NCBI RefSeq assembly: GCF_026625045.1
Contig: NZ_CP113089.1
Span: 1,178,001 to 1,242,000, forward strand
From: Microcella daejeonensis
GTDB taxonomy: Bacteria; Actinomycetota; Actinomycetes; Actinomycetales; Microbacteriaceae
DNA: 64,000 bases
Direction: 5' to 3'
Positions 16,325 to 24,864 of the stretch are shown here, piece after piece. Position numbers and translations under genes: made by a program. Numbering within the stretch: the first letter of the stretch is position 1; every line of letters starts with the position of its first letter. The notes below the pieces were generated by a model. It was not told the DNA's origin and did not search any database. It saw only the letters and a list, made by a program, of their open reading frames with translations.

Positions 16325-16732
16325 ATGACCACCGACTTCAGCCACCCGGCGGGACTGCTCGATCAGAAGGACTACTGGCCCGTCGCCGTGGGCACGGGAT
16401 CACGGGTCGTGACGCTGGCCGGGCAGGTCGGCGTCTCGGCGGCGGGCGCCGTGGAGGCGGCCGATCTCGCCGGGCAGATCCACTCGGCGCTGCGCAACGT
16501 CGCCACCGGCGTGCGCGGTGCGGGCGGCGACGTGCACGACATCGCGCGGCTCACGTTCTACGTCGTGGGCTGGACCCCCGACCTGGCCGAGGTGCTCTTC
16601 GAGGGCGTCGCTCGTGCGCAGGCCGGCGAGGGGTACCCGTCGCCGATGCCGCCGCTCACCCTCATCGGGGTGCAGGCGCTCTGGAGCCCCGAGCTGCTCG
16701 TCGAGATCGAAGCCATCGCCGTGCTCGACTAG
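16325..16732 (+). CDS. RidA-like (YjgF/YER057c) protein
   Basis: A 135-residue single-domain protein of the Rid superfamily. Seen are VVTLAGQVGVSAAG, the helix LAGQIHSALRNVATGVRGAGG, and the closing strand ELLVEIEAIAVLD. The arginine that true RidA uses to bind the imine carboxylate would be expected around YPSPMPPLTLIGVQ but is not there, so it may belong to a Rid subgroup with another role. AAGGAG lies six bases upstream of the ATG. It is divergent from the HxlR regulator, which may control it. Confidence 0.82.
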   Translation: MTTDFSHPAGLLDQKDYWPVAVGTGSRVVTLAGQVGVSAAGAVEAADLAGQIHSALRNVATGVRGAGGDVHDIARLTFYVVGWTPDLAEVLFEGVARAQAGEGYPSPMPPLTLIGVQALWSPELLVEIEAIAVLD

Positions 16733-16877
16733 ACGGGCGGGGCGCGGCCTGCGCCGCCGGCGCGGCCGGGGGCGTCGCCGCGGCGCGGCAGGGGTGTGGC
16801 GGAGGTCGGCTCGGTGATCGCTGGGCGGGGCGCGGTGATCGTCGGACGTCGCCGCGGCGCGGCAGGGATGTGCGCGC

Positions 16878-16936
16878 TCCTTCCACTCTGCAGGACTTAT
16901 GCGTGCATCCCTCACGAAGTTCCTGCACAGTGGAAG
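16878..16936. repeat. palindromic repeat, family 2
   Basis: A 59-base element with arms CCTTCCACTCTGCAGGA and TCCTGCACAGTGGAAGG and a loop ending in CACGAAG, collinear with the copy at 11911-11969. The 481-base gap 16733-17213 contains this element, a duplicated CGCGGCAGGGATGTG-type segment (16785-16870) and a CCCGCGCCCGCCCGG tandem tract (17040-17110). No gene was found there. Confidence 0.75.
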
Positions 16937-17213
16937 GCGCGCACGCCGCACACTGCGGCCCGCTGGGGTCGCGACCGTGGTCGTCCCGGCCTGTCCATCC
17001 CCGTGCCGGCCGCGCCCGCGCGACCCGTGCCACCGGGTCACCCGCGCCCGCGCCCGCCCGGCCCGCGCCCGCCCGGCCCGCGCCGGCCGAGCCCGTGCCC
17101 GCCGACCCCGCGACCACCGACCCCAGGCGAACAGCGCGCCCAGCACGCCCTCACCTTGCCCCGCGCCCACCCCCCCCCCAGACTTGCCGTACCTCACGAC
17201 GGGAGCCCCACCG

Positions 17214-18446
17214 ATGACCGCAACGACCGAGCGCGTCGAGTTCACCGGATCCCAGGGCGACCGCCTCGCCGCCCGCCTTGAGCTGCCGATCGGCACGCCC
17301 CGCGCCTATGCGCTTTTCGCGCACTGCTTCACCTGCGGCAAGGACGCCGTGGCCGCGAGCCGCATCGCCCGCGCGCTCACGACCGAGGGCATCGCCGTGC
17401 TGCGGTTCGACTTCACCGGGCTCGGGCAGTCGGGCGGCGACTTCGCCAACTCGACGTTCTCGAGCAACATCGACGACCTGCTGAGCGCCGCCGACTTCCT
17501 GCGCGACGAGTACCGGGCGCCGAGCATCCTGATCGGGCATTCGCTCGGCGGAGCCGCCGTGCTCGCCGCCGCCAGCCGCATCGCGGAGGTGAGCGCGGTC
17601 GTCACCATCGGGGCGCCCGCCGACCCGCAGCACGTCGTGCACCTGCTCGGCGACGACGTAACGGCGATCGAGCGCGACGGCGAGGCCGAGGTCGACCTCG
17701 GCGGGCGGCCGTTCCGCATCCGCCGGCAGTTCCTGCACGACCTCGAGATGCAGCCCCAGCTCGACCGCATCGCCGCGCTCGACGCCGCCCTGCTCGTCAT
17801 GCACTCGCCGAGCGATGCGACGGTCGGCATCGACAACGCGCGCGTGATCTTCGAGGCGGCGCGGCATCCGAAGTCGTTCGTCGCCCTCGACGCGGCCGAC
17901 CACCTGCTCACCGACCGCGCCGACGCCGAGTACGCGGCCGGCATCATCGGCGCTTGGGTGGGCCGGTACGCGGGCCTGCCCGTCCCCGATGAGGCGACAC
18001 GGGATGCTGCGCCCGCGCTCCCCGACGGGCACGTCCGCGTGGCCGAGGTCGCCCCCGACAGTTTCGCGCAGATGGTCACGGCGGGGCGCCACGTGCTCGC
18101 CGCCGACGAGCCGCACCCGATCGGCACCGACTCCGGACCGAACCCCTACGAGCTGCTGCTCGCCGGCCTCGGCTCCTGCACCTCCATGACGATCCGCATG
18201 TACGCGAACCGCAAGGGGTGGCCGCTCGAGCACGTGAGCGTCGACCTCGGCCACTCGCGCACGCACGCGAACGACTGCGAGCGCTGCGACGAGTCGACGC
18301 AGGCGCTGGAGCACATCGACCGCACCATCACCCTGGTCGGTGAGCTCACCGACGAGCAGCGCGCGGCCATTCTCGCGATCGCGGACAAGTGCCCGGTGCA
18401 CCGGACCCTGCACGCCGGGGTCGTGGTGTCGACGCGGCTCGGGTAG
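17214..18446 (+). CDS. bifunctional alpha/beta hydrolase - OsmC peroxidase fusion
   Basis: A 410-residue two-domain protein. Residues ~1-260 are an alpha/beta hydrolase with AHCFTCGKD, the nucleophile elbow GHSLGG (~102-107), HSPSDATV and the histidine in DAADHLL. Residues ~275-410 are an OsmC domain with the two redox cysteines in GLGSCTSMTIRMYA and DKCPVHRTL, and the His/Cys-bearing strand HANDCERCDE between. OsmC reduces organic hydroperoxides with dithiol donors. This fusion order is a known family; the hydrolase may release fatty acyl hydroperoxides for the OsmC part, which is inference. The ATG follows a GGGAG-like site. Confidence 0.88.
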   Translation: MTATTERVEFTGSQGDRLAARLELPIGTPRAYALFAHCFTCGKDAVAASRIARALTTEGIAVLRFDFTGLGQSGGDFANSTFSSNIDDLLSAADFLRDEYRAPSILIGHSLGGAAVLAAASRIAEVSAVVTIGAPADPQHVVHLLGDDVTAIERDGEAEVDLGGRPFRIRRQFLHDLEMQPQLDRIAALDAALLVMHSPSDATVGIDNARVIFEAARHPKSFVALDAADHLLTDRADAEYAAGIIGAWVGRYAGLPVPDEATRDAAPALPDGHVRVAEVAPDSFAQMVTAGRHVLAADEPHPIGTDSGPNPYELLLAGLGSCTSMTIRMYANRKGWPLEHVSVDLGHSRTHANDCERCDESTQALEHIDRTITLVGELTDEQRAAILAIADKCPVHRTLHAGVVVSTRLG

Positions 18447-18462
18447 CAGCGGCGAGCGCTAC

Positions 18463-18927
18463 CTAGTCGGCGGCGGTCGGCCGCGTGATCCGCAGGATGA
18501 TCCGGTCGGCGAGAGGCTCGCCCTTGGCGAGCTTGCGGCGCTCTAGCCGACGCTCGATGGCGAGCACGAAGCGGTACTCGAACCCGTACTTGGCCTTCAG
18601 TGCGGCGACGGCGCTCGGGTGCTGCCCGTCAGGGCCGGCGATCTCGCAGTGCGCCTCGACGACGAAGGCGTCGCCGGCGACCCTGCCCATGCGGCTGCTC
18701 GTGCTCAGTTGCACGCGGCCGCTGTTGCGCAGCCGCTTCACCTTGCCGCTGTCGGCCGGCGTCGTGACGATGAGCGCGTCGCCTTCGCGGGCCACCCATA
18801 CGGTCGTCGGCACGCGGGCCCCGGTCTTGCGGAACGTGGCGAGCGAGATGAACCGGGCCTCGCCGAGGGCGGCCCACTGCTCGTCGGTCGGGGCCATGGC
18901 GGGGGTGGTGGGGGCGGGCTCGGTCAC
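18463..18927 (-). CDS. PPOX-class F420-dependent oxidoreductase-like protein
   Basis: A 154-residue split-barrel flavin/F420-binding protein. It shows FISLATFRKTGARVPTTVWV at residues ~26-45, DALIVTTPADSGKVKRLRNS, and a C-terminal RYRFVLAIE-like segment (EYRFVLAIERRLERR). This is the layout of PPOX-class F420-dependent enzymes, usually reductases of unknown substrates. An internal ATG ten codons in (MAPTDEQ) is an alternative start. It is convergent with the hydrolase-OsmC gene; GGTAGC/GCTACC between the stops may form a weak shared terminator. Confidence 0.8.
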   Translation of the reverse strand: MTEPAPTTPAMAPTDEQWAALGEARFISLATFRKTGARVPTTVWVAREGDALIVTTPADSGKVKRLRNSGRVQLSTSSRMGRVAGDAFVVEAHCEIAGPDGQHPSAVAALKAKYGFEYRFVLAIERRLERRKLAKGEPLADRIILRITRPTAAD

Positions 18928-19002
18928 GGTGCTCCTCGTGCGTCAGGGAGAGGCAACCATAGCCCCCGGTGCCGCCCGCCAGCCCGCGTCGAGCCCGCGC
19001 GC

Positions 19003-19866
19003 TCAGGCCTCGATCGTGCCCGCGACGACGGTCGTCGTCGCCCCGCCGACCCAGACCGCGCCGGTCTCATCGACCTCGAGCGCGACGACGCCCGACCGGC
19101 CGAGCCCGGTGCCCTGCGTCGCCGTCCACCGCCCACCGGCCGGCGCCAGCCCGTCGCGCACGAGCCACTGCGCGACGGAGGCATGCAGGCTGCCGGTGAC
19201 CGGATCCTCGGCGACGCCGATGCGCGGGGTGAAGGCGCGCAGCTCGTAGGCGTGGCCGGCGCGGGCCTGCTCCGAGCCCGGCGGGTGGGTGCCGAGCACC
19301 CCGAGCATCGCGTCGGGCAGGCCCGAGAAGCTCGGCGCGAGGTCGAGCACCTGCTGCGCGTCGGCCAGGCGCAGTGCCGACCATCCCGGACCGTTGTCGA
19401 CCCATTGGTGCCCGATCACCTGCTCGCGGTCGATGCCGAGCACAGAGACCAGCGAAGCCAGCTCGGGCTCGTCGATCGGGCCGCTGCGCCGGGTCGGCGG
19501 GGCGGCGAACGCCAGGCGCGGCCCGTCGCGGCGCACCTCGATGAGCCCGGCCGGGCACTCCTGCACCACGACCCCCTCGTCGCGCGGGCGCCCACCGTTC
19601 TCGAGCCACGCGTGCGCGGTTCCGAGCGTCGGATGCCCCGCGAACGGCAGCTCCCCGCCCGGCGTGAAGATGCGCACCCGGTAGTCGGCGTCGCCCATCG
19701 TCGGCGGCAGCACGAAGGTGGTCTCGCTGAGGTTCGTCCACGAGGCGATGCGCTGCATGCCGGCCTCATCGAGCCCCTCGCCGTCGAGCACGACAGCCAC
19801 CGGGTTGCCCCCGAACGCAGTCGCCCCGAAGACGTCGACCTGGCGGAAGGGGCGGGTGCGGCTCAT
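19003..19866 (-). CDS. PhzF family isomerase/epimerase-like protein
   Basis: A 287-residue protein of the PhzF/diaminopimelate-epimerase fold. The N-terminal half starts RPFRQVDVFGATAFGGNPVAVV and has NLSETTFVLPP with the catalytic glutamate (~48) and TPGGELPFAGHPTLGTA. The C-terminal half contains EDPVTGSLHASVAQWL. The reaction is unknown; family members isomerise small acids. It is the last gene of the permease-to-PhzF operon. A start three codons upstream (MAGMSRT) is also possible and would leave one base after the preceding stop. Confidence 0.88.
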   Translation of the reverse strand: MSRTRPFRQVDVFGATAFGGNPVAVVLDGEGLDEAGMQRIASWTNLSETTFVLPPTMGDADYRVRIFTPGGELPFAGHPTLGTAHAWLENGGRPRDEGVVVQECPAGLIEVRRDGPRLAFAAPPTRRSGPIDEPELASLVSVLGIDREQVIGHQWVDNGPGWSALRLADAQQVLDLAPSFSGLPDAMLGVLGTHPPGSEQARAGHAYELRAFTPRIGVAEDPVTGSLHASVAQWLVRDGLAPAGGRWTATQGTGLGRSGVVALEVDETGAVWVGGATTTVVAGTIEA

Positions 19867-19876
19867 GCCCGCCATG

Positions 19877-20755
19877 TTAGATCGGCTGCACCGACCGCGG
19901 CTCGAGGCCGAGCGACCGGGTGTGCTCGGCGATCTCACGCAGCGGCGCGACCCACACGCCGGGCGTCGCGACGATGCGCGCCATGAGTCTGCCGAGCGAG
20001 GCGGCGCGGGCGGGCCGGCCCGAGAGGAACGGGTGGTTGGTGAGCACCCAGCATCCGCCGACCTCGTGCAGGCCGTCGAACTCGGCCTCCCACAGGGCGC
20101 GCGCCTGCTCAGGAGTCGCGATGTACCCGGCGCCGCTGATGTCGGGCAGGTAGCAGTACTGCTCCCAGTCGTCGAGCGCCCACTGGATGGGGATCTCGAC
20201 CAGCGAGGACGCGGCCTGCGCGCCCGACGTAGCCGACGACGACGGCGTCCCGGCCACGGCGAGCTCGTACGGCCGGTCCGCGTCCATGAGGCTGGAGTCG
20301 TAGAGGAACCCGCGCTCGAGCAGCAGCTCGGGCAGCTCCCACGAGAGATCCCACATCGGGGCGCGGTATCCGACCGGGCGCACCCCGGCGATCTCGGCGA
20401 GCACGTCGAGCCCGCGGTCGAGCGCCGCGATCTGCTCATCGCGGCTCTGCGCCGATGGCTGCTCGTGCAGGTAGCCGTGGTGGCCGATCTCGTGCCCGGC
20501 GGCGACGATCTCGCGCACGACCTGCGGGTAGCGCTCGGCGGTGAAACCGGGAACGAAGAAGGTGGCGGTGATGCCGTGATCGGCCAGCAGCGACAGGATG
20601 CGCGGCACCCCCACGAGCGGACCGTACGCCTGATGGCTCATCACGCTCATGCGTCGCGCGTTCTCGGGCGCCCCCCACAGCACGGCCGACTCGGCGTCGA
20701 CGTCGAAGGTGAAGGCGGCGGCCGACTGATGGCCCGCGGGCCAGAACCCCGTCAT
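19877..20755 (-). CDS. polysaccharide deacetylase-family hydrolase, PuuE allantoinase-like
   Basis: A 292-residue NodB-fold hydrolase without a signal peptide. Metal-site motifs are FTFDVDAES (~residues 15-23), [12 protein letters not shown] (~90-101) and [15 protein letters not shown]. The HGYLHE form and cytoplasmic location fit the PuuE/allantoinase-like branch that opens amide rings, rather than chitin deacetylases. The start overlaps the stop of the upstream ureohydrolase (ATGA). With the agmatinase-family enzyme next to it, this suggests stepwise hydrolysis of a cyclic or acylated guanidino or ureido compound. The pathway is inference. Confidence 0.82.
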   Translation of the reverse strand: MTGFWPAGHQSAAAFTFDVDAESAVLWGAPENARRMSVMSHQAYGPLVGVPRILSLLADHGITATFFVPGFTAERYPQVVREIVAAGHEIGHHGYLHEQPSAQSRDEQIAALDRGLDVLAEIAGVRPVGYRAPMWDLSWELPELLLERGFLYDSSLMDADRPYELAVAGTPSSSATSGAQAASSLVEIPIQWALDDWEQYCYLPDISGAGYIATPEQARALWEAEFDGLHEVGGCWVLTNHPFLSGRPARAASLGRLMARIVATPGVWVAPLREIAEHTRSLGLEPRSVQPI

Positions 20756-21729
20756 CGGGCGGCCTGCTGCGCCGACATGATCGAGATCAGCTCGTAGGCG
20801 AGGTTCGCGGCCGCGACGGCGGTGATGTCGGCGTGGTCGTAGGGCGGGCTGACCTCGACGATGTCGGCCGAGACGATGGGGGTGTCGCGCAAGCCCCGCA
20901 GCACCTCCAGCAGTTCTCGACTCGTCATGCCGCCGGCCTCGGGCGTGCCGGTGCCCGGGGCGAACCCCGGATCGAGCACGTCGATGTCGATCGAGACGTA
21001 GAGCGGGGCATCCCCGATGCGATCGAGGATGCGGTCGACGATGCCGGGCGCCCCGATGCGGTCGAAGTCGCGGCAGTGCACGATCGTGAAGCCGAGGTCG
21101 GTGTCGTCGATCAGATCCTGCTTGCTGTACAGCGAGCCGCGGATCCCGACGTGCGCCGAGCGGTCCTTGCGCAGCAGCCCCTCCTCCGCCGCGCGGCGGA
21201 ACGGCGTGCCATGCGTGTACGGCGCCGAGAAGTAGGTGTCCCAGGTGTCGAGGTGCGCGTCGAAGTGCACCAGGCCGACGGGCCCGTGCTCGGCGACGAC
21301 CGCGCGCAGGGCCGGCAGGGCGATCGTGTGGTCGCCGCCGAGGGTCATGACGGGGCGGCCGTCGCTCATGAGGCGCGAGAACCCCGCCTGCATCTGCTCG
21401 AGCGCCGCCTCGATGTCGAAGGGGTTCGCGTCGATGTCGCCCGCGTCGACCACCTGCGCGTCGGCGAAGGGCATCGACTCGAGCGCCGGGTTGTAGGGCC
21501 GCAGCAGGCGCGAGGCCTCGCGGATCGACGAGGGCCCGAAGCGCGCGCCCGAGCGGAAGGTGACGCCGGCGTCGAACGGAACCCCGACGACGGCGACGTC
21601 CCACCCGCTCACGTCATCGATGCGCGGCAGTCGGGCGAAGGTGCTGAAGCCGGCGTACCGGGGTGAGACCTGGCCGTCGACCGGGCCGACGGGGGCGCCT
21701 TCGGGGCGGGGTGCGGGGTTCGTGGTCAT
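20752..21729 (-). CDS. agmatinase/ureohydrolase family protein (SpeB-like)
   Basis: A 325-residue binuclear-metal ureohydrolase. The metal ligands are visible in [11 protein letters not shown] (~150), [10 protein letters not shown] (~175) and [19 protein letters not shown] (~247-265). The family removes urea (or formamide, guanidine) from guanidino substrates such as agmatine, guanidinobutyrate or guanidinopropionate. The active-site histidine loop here reads [12 protein letters not shown], as in agmatinases. Because the operon also has an amino-acid permease, two dehydrogenases and PucR control, the substrate is probably imported. It is cotranslated with the PuuE-like gene and 53 bases downstream of an SDR gene. 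Confidence 0.88.
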   Translation of the reverse strand: MTTNPAPRPEGAPVGPVDGQVSPRYAGFSTFARLPRIDDVSGWDVAVVGVPFDAGVTFRSGARFGPSSIREASRLLRPYNPALESMPFADAQVVDAGDIDANPFDIEAALEQMQAGFSRLMSDGRPVMTLGGDHTIALPALRAVVAEHGPVGLVHFDAHLDTWDTYFSAPYTHGTPFRRAAEEGLLRKDRSAHVGIRGSLYSKQDLIDDTDLGFTIVHCRDFDRIGAPGIVDRILDRIGDAPLYVSIDIDVLDPGFAPGTGTPEAGGMTSRELLEVLRGLRDTPIVSADIVEVSPPYDHADITAVAAANLAYELISIMSAQQAAR

Positions 21730-21782
21730 CGGCGGCTCTCTTCTTCGCTACGGGGTCGGGGCGGCTGGATGCTCGGCGCGGG

Positions 21783-22550
21783 TCAGGCTCGGGCGCGCGT
21801 CGAGCCGCCGTTGGCCTGCAGCACCTGGCCGACCATCGCACCCTGGCGGAAGTCGCTGAGGAACACCACGGCCCTGGCCATCTCGTCGATCTCGCCGACC
21901 CGGCCGAGCGGGATCCCGCGGGCGTAGGAGTCGATGACCTCGGCCAGCTCGACGCCCGCGGCTTTCGCGTCTACCGCGAGCTGCGGGGTGTTCGTGACCC
22001 CGGGGGCGAGCGCGTTGACGACGATCCCCTCCGGGGCGAGCTCGCGGCCGAGGGTCTTCACGAGCGAGATGAGCCCGGCCTTGGAGGCGCAGTAGGCCGT
22101 GGCCTCCGGCCATCCCGTGATGCCCCACTCGCTCGAGACGACGACGATGCGCCCGCGGCCGTGCCCGCGCATGCCCGGCAGCACGGCTTGGATGAGCGCG
22201 AAGGTGCCGCCGAGGTTCGTGTCGACGACGCGCCACCAATCGTCGAGGTCGGCCTCGAGCAGCGGTGCCATCGTCATGTAGGCGTGGTTCGCGACGAGCA
22301 CGTCGGGGGCGCCGGCCCACTCGGTGACAGTGGCGACAATCCTGTCGACGTCGGCGCGCTGCGAGACGTCGCCGGGCACCGCGAGGCCGCCGAGCTCGTC
22401 GGCGAGGGCGGTGAGCTCGGCGCTGGCCGCGCGGTCGTTGACCGCGACGCGGGCGCCGGCGGCGGCGAGGTGGCGGGCGTGCGCCGCGCCCATGCCCTGG
22501 GCGGCGCCGGTGACGAGGGCGACGGCCCCGTCGAGGATGCGCGTCGTCAT
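21783..22550 (-). CDS. short-chain dehydrogenase/reductase (SDR)
   Basis: A 255-residue classical SDR. Seen are the cofactor motif VTGAAQGMGAAHA (TGxxxGxG, ~residues 13-25), NHAY replacing NNAG, catalytic Ser in VVVSSEWG, and YCASK (Tyr-x3-Lys, ~154). The C-terminus QGAMVGQVLQANGGSTRA is typical of the 3-oxoacyl-ACP reductase-like branch. It probably oxidises an alcohol or reduces a carbonyl intermediate in the pathway of this operon. Its start overlaps the stop of the second SDR gene by one base. Confidence 0.88.
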   Translation of the reverse strand: MTTRILDGAVALVTGAAQGMGAAHARHLAAAGARVAVNDRAASAELTALADELGGLAVPGDVSQRADVDRIVATVTEWAGAPDVLVANHAYMTMAPLLEADLDDWWRVVDTNLGGTFALIQAVLPGMRGHGRGRIVVVSSEWGITGWPEATAYCASKAGLISLVKTLGRELAPEGIVVNALAPGVTNTPQLAVDAKAAGVELAEVIDSYARGIPLGRVGEIDEMARAVVFLSDFRQGAMVGQVLQANGGSTRARA

Positions 22551-23278
22551 CAGATCACCGCTCCGGAGTTGGGGTGCAGGGTCTCGCCGACGCAGAACGT
22601 GCCGGCGTCGAGCAGGTAGGCGGCGCAGAGCGCGACCTCCTCCGGGCGGGTGAGGCGGCCGGTGGGCAGGGTCTGCAGGTACTCGGGGGCCCGCCACGGC
22701 GAGTCGGCGGCGAGCAGCGGGGTGTCGGTGGGCCCGGGAGCGACGGCGTTCACCCGCACCCCGCGGGGCGCGACCTCGACGGCGAGGCTGCGCATCATCC
22801 CCTGCAGCGCGCCCTTGGCCGCCGAGTAGTGGGCGTCGCCCGGGCCTCCGCCGCCGACGGCGAGCTCGCTCGTGATGGCCACGATCGCGCCGGACTCGCG
22901 GGCGAGCATCCCGGGCAGCGTCGCACGCGTCAGATGCAGGAAGCCGCCGAGGTGCACCCGGAGCATGCGGCGCCACTGCGCGTCGGTGACCGCGTCGACC
23001 GGGGTGGCCTCGTAGTAGCCGGCGGCCGACACCGCTCCGGTGATGGGGCCGAGCTGCGATTCGACGGCCGCGACCGCCGCCGCGACGGCGTCGGCATCGG
23101 TGACGTCGGCGATCAGCCCGAGGTCGCAGTCCGGCGAGTCGCGCAGGTCGATGCCGGCGACGCGCCAGCCGGTCGATCGCAGTTCGAGGGCGATCGATCG
23201 GCCGATGCCGCTGGCGGTGCCGGTGACGACCGCGATGCGATCGGCCGGTGCCACCGTGGCCGTGCCCTCCCTGGTCAC
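22550..23278 (-). CDS. short-chain dehydrogenase/reductase (SDR)
   Basis: A 242-residue classical SDR, paralogous to the neighbour. It has VVTGTASGIGRSIALELR (TGxxxGIG), SAAGYYEA in place of NNAG, AITSELAVGG with the catalytic serine, and HYSAAKGAL carrying Tyr-x3-Lys. The C-terminus AGTFCVGETLHPNSGAVI replaces the common VDGG ending. The GTG start overlaps the stop of the permease gene (GTGA). Two adjacent SDRs suggest two successive redox steps, or alpha- and beta-type carbonyls, in one catabolic route. Confidence 0.87.
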   Translation of the reverse strand: MTREGTATVAPADRIAVVTGTASGIGRSIALELRSTGWRVAGIDLRDSPDCDLGLIADVTDADAVAAAVAAVESQLGPITGAVSAAGYYEATPVDAVTDAQWRRMLRVHLGGFLHLTRATLPGMLARESGAIVAITSELAVGGGGPGDAHYSAAKGALQGMMRSLAVEVAPRGVRVNAVAPGPTDTPLLAADSPWRAPEYLQTLPTGRLTRPEEVALCAAYLLDAGTFCVGETLHPNSGAVI

Positions 23279-24747
23279 GGCGTGCGCGCCTCGGCGTCCT
23301 CGTACTCGACCCCGGTGACGGTGGGGATGCGCGAGCGCACGCCCGCCCAGACGGCGACGCCGACGACGCCGATGACGACGGTGCCGATGATGATCGACCA
23401 GTCGAGGTAGGCCTGGTCGTAGACCGGGCGCGGCCAGGCGATGTTGATCAGCTGCAGGCTCGCCCAGATGACGGCGACCCAGGCGACGAGCGCGGTCGCT
23501 CCGCCGAGGCTGAAGGGCCCGGCGCGCCAGGTCTTGCGGGTCACGACGATGACGAACCCGATGAGCGGGAAGAGGAACGAGAGGTAGAAGCCGCCGGCCG
23601 TGAAGTTGACCATGAGCGTGTACAGATCGCTCGCGATGTTGCTGAGCAGGAACAGCAGCGTGCCGATGACGGTCGTGACGAGCAGGGCCACGGTCGGCTG
23701 GCGGCGCTTCGTGCTGAGGCGCGCGAGCACTGTGGCGCCGGGCAGGGCGCCGTCGCGGGCCTTCGCCCAGAGCATGCGCGAGGCGGAGGTCTGCAGGGCG
23801 AGGAAGCTGGCGAGGAACCCGATCACGAACAGGATCTCGATCGGCACGGCGATGCCGGCGCCGAGCTGCGTCGTCAGTGTCTCGTAGACCGGGTCGCCGA
23901 CCTCGCCGTTGCGCACGGCCTCGAGGTCGGGGATGGCGAGGATGATCGCGAGGCTGGAGAACATCACGACGATCGCGATGAACGAGATCGAGAAGAGGAT
24001 GGCCTTCGGCAGGTTCTTGCGGGGCTCGGAGACCTCTTCGGCGATCGAGCCGGCGCTCTCGAATCCGACGAAGGAGAAGCCGATGAAGGCGAGCGCGACG
24101 AGGAACGGGCCGGAGATCGCGAGGTAGTCGCTCGACCCGCCGCCCACGCCGTCGCCGCCGGAGAACAGCACCGAGAGGTCGTTGGCGCGGTGGAAGACGA
24201 GCAGCCAGATGCCCAGCCCGATCGAGCCGATGACCTCGGCGACGATGCTCGCGAGCATGAAGACCTTCAGCACGGTCTGGCCGGCGAGGTTGACGATCGT
24301 GCCGAAGATGAGCACGCCGAAGGCGATCCAGGCGCGGTCCACCGCGGTCGGCGCTTCCAGCCCGACGATGTTGGCGAGGAACCCGGCGGCGCCGAGTGCC
24401 ACGGTCGCCATCGCGATGACGAGCGTCCAGAAGTAGGCCCACCCGGCGAACCAGCCGGCAGTGGGGCCGGTGAGGCGCGAGGTCCACTGGTAGATGGAGC
24501 CTTCGAGCGGCCAGCGCGAGACGAGCATCGCGAAGACGAGGGCGACGAGCAGCTGCCCGGCGAAGACGAGCAGGAAGCCCCACCAGAAGCTCGGCCCGGC
24601 CGTCGTGAGGGCGAGGCCGAAGATGCCGTACAGCGCCACGATCGGCGAGATGAAGGCGAAGGCGAACGCGAATGACGAGAGGAGCGTGAACTCCCGACGC
24701 AGAGTGGTGCTGCTCGCTGTCGGCGAAGCAGTGGTCGCGTGAGTCAT
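23275..24747 (-). CDS. APC family amino acid/amine permease
   Basis: A 490-residue membrane protein with about twelve helices. The first helix region (FTLLSSFAFAFAFISPIVALYGIFG) and GFESAGSIAEEVSEPRKNLPKAI (~240-262) are hallmarks of the APC superfamily, GABA/choline permease branch. AAAGGAGG lies seven bases before the ATG. As first gene of the six-gene operon it probably imports the amine or amino acid that the downstream ureohydrolase and dehydrogenases degrade. A -35/-10 pair TTGTAC...GATCAT with a 17-base spacer can be read upstream on the minus strand. Confidence 0.9.
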   Translation of the reverse strand: MTHATTASPTASSTTLRREFTLLSSFAFAFAFISPIVALYGIFGLALTTAGPSFWWGFLLVFAGQLLVALVFAMLVSRWPLEGSIYQWTSRLTGPTAGWFAGWAYFWTLVIAMATVALGAAGFLANIVGLEAPTAVDRAWIAFGVLIFGTIVNLAGQTVLKVFMLASIVAEVIGSIGLGIWLLVFHRANDLSVLFSGGDGVGGGSSDYLAISGPFLVALAFIGFSFVGFESAGSIAEEVSEPRKNLPKAILFSISFIAIVVMFSSLAIILAIPDLEAVRNGEVGDPVYETLTTQLGAGIAVPIEILFVIGFLASFLALQTSASRMLWAKARDGALPGATVLARLSTKRRQPTVALLVTTVIGTLLFLLSNIASDLYTLMVNFTAGGFYLSFLFPLIGFVIVVTRKTWRAGPFSLGGATALVAWVAVIWASLQLINIAWPRPVYDQAYLDWSIIIGTVVIGVVGVAVWAGVRSRIPTVTGVEYEDAEARTP

Positions 24748-24846
24748 GCGGGCCTCCTTTGGCTGCCCCCATGATCGTGCTAGCCGTGACGGCGTACAAC
24801 GAGCGCGCGCGAATATTGGACGCGCGACCCTGTTCAGCCTCTTGCG

Positions 24847-24862
24847 TTGGAGTAATCTCCAA
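24847..24862. promoter_or_regulatory. perfect palindrome at the pucR-like promoter
   Basis: TTGGAG-TAAT-CTCCAA is an exact 6-4-6 inverted repeat that overlaps the -10 box TAATCT and ends two bases before the regulator's ATG. This position would block transcription of the regulator when occupied, so autoregulation is likely. No second exact copy is seen in front of the permease, where an imperfect CGCGCG...CGCGCG repeat (24807-24829) lies instead. Confidence 0.55.
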
Positions 24863-24864
24863 CC

